DNA from: an uncultured Sulfurovum sp.
GTDB lineage: Bacteria; Campylobacterota; Campylobacteria; Campylobacterales; Sulfurovaceae
Direction: 5' to 3'
Assembly (NCBI GenBank): GCA_902727855.1
Contig: CACVAS010000058.1
Coordinates: 1 to 45,028 of the forward strand
DNA: 45,028 nucleotides
Each line of letters starts with the position of its first letter. The stretch's first letter is position 1. Shown here one piece after another: positions 43,135 to 45,028 of this stretch. Below the pieces are notes generated by a model, which was given only the letters and a program-made list of their open reading frames with translations, was not told the origin of the DNA and searched no databases. The translations under genes and the position numbers were made by a program.

Positions 43135-44043
43135 TTATGTATCACAATGTCCTGTTAAAATAAAATCAACAACATTATCTACATAAGCATTATGTTTATT
43201 TTCTTTAGAATAGACAATGAAGAACTTACGCGTCATGGTGTAACCACGAATACGTGACTCATACAATTCACCTTTTGCTACTTCATCTTCAATAGCATAT
43301 TTTGAAATAATAGAAACAACAGGTTTTTCTGTATCTTTATCGGCTTTTTTAATACTTTGAAGGACAGTCGTAGTATTACTTACCTCACTGAGTACATCAA
43401 AACTTTTACAAGAGACACCTAAATCATCAAATACATCCGTGATGACTCGTCTAGTATATGAACCTTCATTACGACATATCCATGAAAAATCATAGAGATC
43501 TTCCGTATTAAGTGATTTAGGTATTGGCATATTTGAAACTACAACCAGTTCATCTTCAAGCCACTCTCTATAGACAAGATCATTATCCATGACAGGTGAT
43601 TCAATGAGACCTACATCTAATTTTCTATCTTTAAGTTTTTGGATAATATTTTCACTCAAGTCTATACCTAAATTAATATCATTATGAATGGCTTTTCCAA
43701 TCGTATTGAGACACTGTCCAGGGATGACATAGGTACCAATAGTATATGAAGCACCTAATTTAAAAGTAATCTCTTTATTAATGATTTTTAAAATATCTTT
43801 TTCAGAATGGTGGATTTCTTTTTCAATTCTTGTTGCTATTTTATAGAGTTCTTCACCCTCATTGGTTAACTTAATACCATTTTTTTTACGTTCTATGACT
43901 TTACTTGCAAGATACTTCTCTATAAATTTAATCTGCTGTGTTACAGCAGGTTGAGAAATACCCAATTTAGCGGACGCTTTAGAAAAGCTTCTTTCACGAG
44001 CAACAGTCAAAAAGGTCTCTAACTTTACAAAATCTTTTAGCAT
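43135..44043 (-). CDS. LysR-family transcription regulator
   Basis: The 302-residue protein has an N-terminal winged helix-turn-helix (FLTVARERSFSKASAKLGIS then QPAVTQQIKFIEKYL) and a LysR effector-binding domain at about residues 88-290. I start at 44043 because AAGGAAG lies five bases upstream; an ATG at 44061 would add six residues with no such site. The effector is unknown. It is convergent with the cysK cluster and divergent from the helicase gene, with a 227-bp AT-rich gap that should hold both promoters. Confidence 0.9.
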   Translation of the reverse strand: MLKDFVKLETFLTVARERSFSKASAKLGISQPAVTQQIKFIEKYLASKVIERKKNGIKLTNEGEELYKIATRIEKEIHHSEKDILKIINKEITFKLGASYTIGTYVIPGQCLNTIGKAIHNDINLGIDLSENIIQKLKDRKLDVGLIESPVMDNDLVYREWLEDELVVVSNMPIPKSLNTEDLYDFSWICRNEGSYTRRVITDVFDDLGVSCKSFDVLSEVSNTTTVLQSIKKADKDTEKPVVSIISKYAIEDEVAKGELYESRIRGYTMTRKFFIVYSKENKHNAYVDNVVDFILTGHCDT

Positions 44044-44270
44044 CAAACTTCCTTCACACAAATATATATTCTTTTTTCAAATTAATCTAATTAGATTTAA
44101 TTATACCAAAGATAATGAAAATATAACCTTAAGTTATTTTTTTAATTAGTACTATATTAATAGTTTTTACCCTTTTCAGATTATCTTAACATATCCTCTG
44201 ATTTTTCACACAGCATAGAGTAATCATTATGTAGGTATAATTTATTAGATTAGAGGAGCATGATACACTG

Positions 44271-45028
44271 ATGGAAACTATTTTAAATGCATTAAATCCT
44301 GCACAATGTGAAGCTGTAGAACATATTGATGGTCCTATGCTTATTCTTGCAGGTGCAGGTTCTGGAAAAACAAAAACCCTAACCTCTCGACTCGCATACT
44401 TAGTGGGGGTGGTAGGTATAGACCCTGCAAATACCTTAACACTCACTTTCACCAATAAAGCCGCGGCAGAAATGCGAGAACGTGCCATAAAACTTATGCC
44501 TCATCATGTGAGCTACCCTCCATTACTATGTACATTCCATAAATTTGGGTTACTTTTTCTTAAGTTCCACATAGAAAAACTAGGGCGTTCAAATGGCTTT
44601 GTCATCATAGACAGTGATGATAAAAAACGTCTTCTTAGAACTATAGCAAAAGAGAAAAAAGTTGATTTAAATATCTCTTTTGTTGCTTCTGAAATCTCTA
44701 AATACAAGAACTCTCTTCTCTCTCCTGAAGTTGTTGTTAAAAAAGCCGAACTACCTGACTATAAAAAGGTAGCCTCTATTTATGTAGACTACCAAACCAA
44801 TATAGAAGAAAATAATCTTGTTGATTTTGATGATTTACTGGTGCTCACCCATCAAATACTCTCACAAGATGAAGCACTTAGACGGGAAACATCCAAACGA
44901 TATCAATATATTATGGTAGATGAATACCAAGATACCAATGAATTGCAATTTCAACTTCTACAACTGCTTTGTTCAGAACACAACAACCTTTGTGTTGTAG
45001 GTGATGATGATCAAAGTATTTATGGGTG
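44271..45028 (+). CDS. UvrD/PcrA-type DNA helicase, cut by window end
   Basis: The first 252 residues of a superfamily 1A helicase are present. LNPAQCEAVEHIDGPMLIL is the Q-motif region, AGAGSGKTKTLTSRLAYL is the Walker A motif (Lys at about residue 35), TFTNKAAAEMRERA is motif Ia, VDFDDLL is motif Ic, VDEYQDTNELQFQLL is motif II, and VVGDDDQSIYG, at the very edge, is motif III. Such helicases act in repair and replication restart. A GAGGAG site lies 13 bases before the ATG. UvrD, PcrA and Rep cannot be told apart from this half. Confidence 0.93.
   Translation, partial: METILNALNPAQCEAVEHIDGPMLILAGAGSGKTKTLTSRLAYLVGVVGIDPANTLTLTFTNKAAAEMRERAIKLMPHHVSYPPLLCTFHKFGLLFLKFHIEKLGRSNGFVIIDSDDKKRLLRTIAKEKKVDLNISFVASEISKYKNSLLSPEVVVKKAELPDYKKVASIYVDYQTNIEENNLVDFDDLLVLTHQILSQDEALRRETSKRYQYIMVDEYQDTNELQFQLLQLLCSEHNNLCVVGDDDQSIYG

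Noticed and set aside
1..45028. CRISPR arrays, tRNA and rRNA genes
   Set aside because: No regularly spaced repeats, cloverleaf sequences or rRNA-like stretches were seen on either strand.

Overview
The window reads as a low-GC chromosome segment from a member of the Campylobacterota (Epsilonproteobacteria), most like Sulfurovum or Sulfurimonas. The basis is the gene style and neighbourhoods: short-form HisG, short CoaX, MutS2 without MutS/MutL, an XerH/XerC-size recombinase, a yajC-secD-secF cluster facing lnt, a dapC-murC pair, and a DUF1302/LolA-like/MMPL cluster. This is recognition from memory, not a database result. No tRNA, rRNA or CRISPR array was seen.

Layout. (1) 1-4265 is accessory. 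A tyrosine-recombinase remnant is cut by an IS21-family element (424-2561, 24/28 matching inverted repeats). Its istA is broken by a short inserted repeat. Next comes a two-gene module: a small EACC1-like protein and an M48-like zinc metallopeptidase, a plausible immunity or conflict pair. (2) 4266-5159 holds two complete rpsR genes (ribosomal protein S18), 92% identical in DNA, each with its own hairpin terminator. (3) 5169-7507 and 14489-19227 look like two halves of one minus-strand housekeeping operon: mutS2, a YfgM-like protein, a BamB-like lipoprotein, xer, then a 112-aa protein, coaX, hisG and a methyltransferase. (4) Between the halves lies a ~7-kb island (7497-14521) bounded by perfect 56-bp direct repeats made of the xer 3' end plus the start of the next gene. 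It carries a subtilisin-like protease split at a G7 tract, a 7TMR-DISM histidine kinase and response regulator, a FeeM/LuxI-like N-acyltransferase, an HTH-TPR protein with a TRAFs-binding-like segment, and a DUF4062/TIR-like membrane protein.

(5) 19289-28599: a SGNH esterase, then a minus-strand envelope cluster (two LolA-like proteins, a DUF1302 outer-membrane protein, an MMPL/RND exporter), a small orphan gene, and a ricin-type beta-trefoil protein. (6) 28663-36916: cell wall and secretion (dapC, murC, dacB, a gamma-glutamylcyclotransferase, a DUF6394 protein, yajC-secD-secF). (7) 36928-45028: lnt, a CHAD protein, yidD-pyrC, a cysteine synthase with a class IV aminotransferase and an SspB-like protein, a LysR regulator, and the start of a UvrD/PcrA helicase cut by the window end.

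The least expected signals are the xer-targeted island, the metallopeptidase module, the duplicated rpsR, and a short GC-richer repeat found both in the istA break and as a tandem N-terminal extension of coaX.
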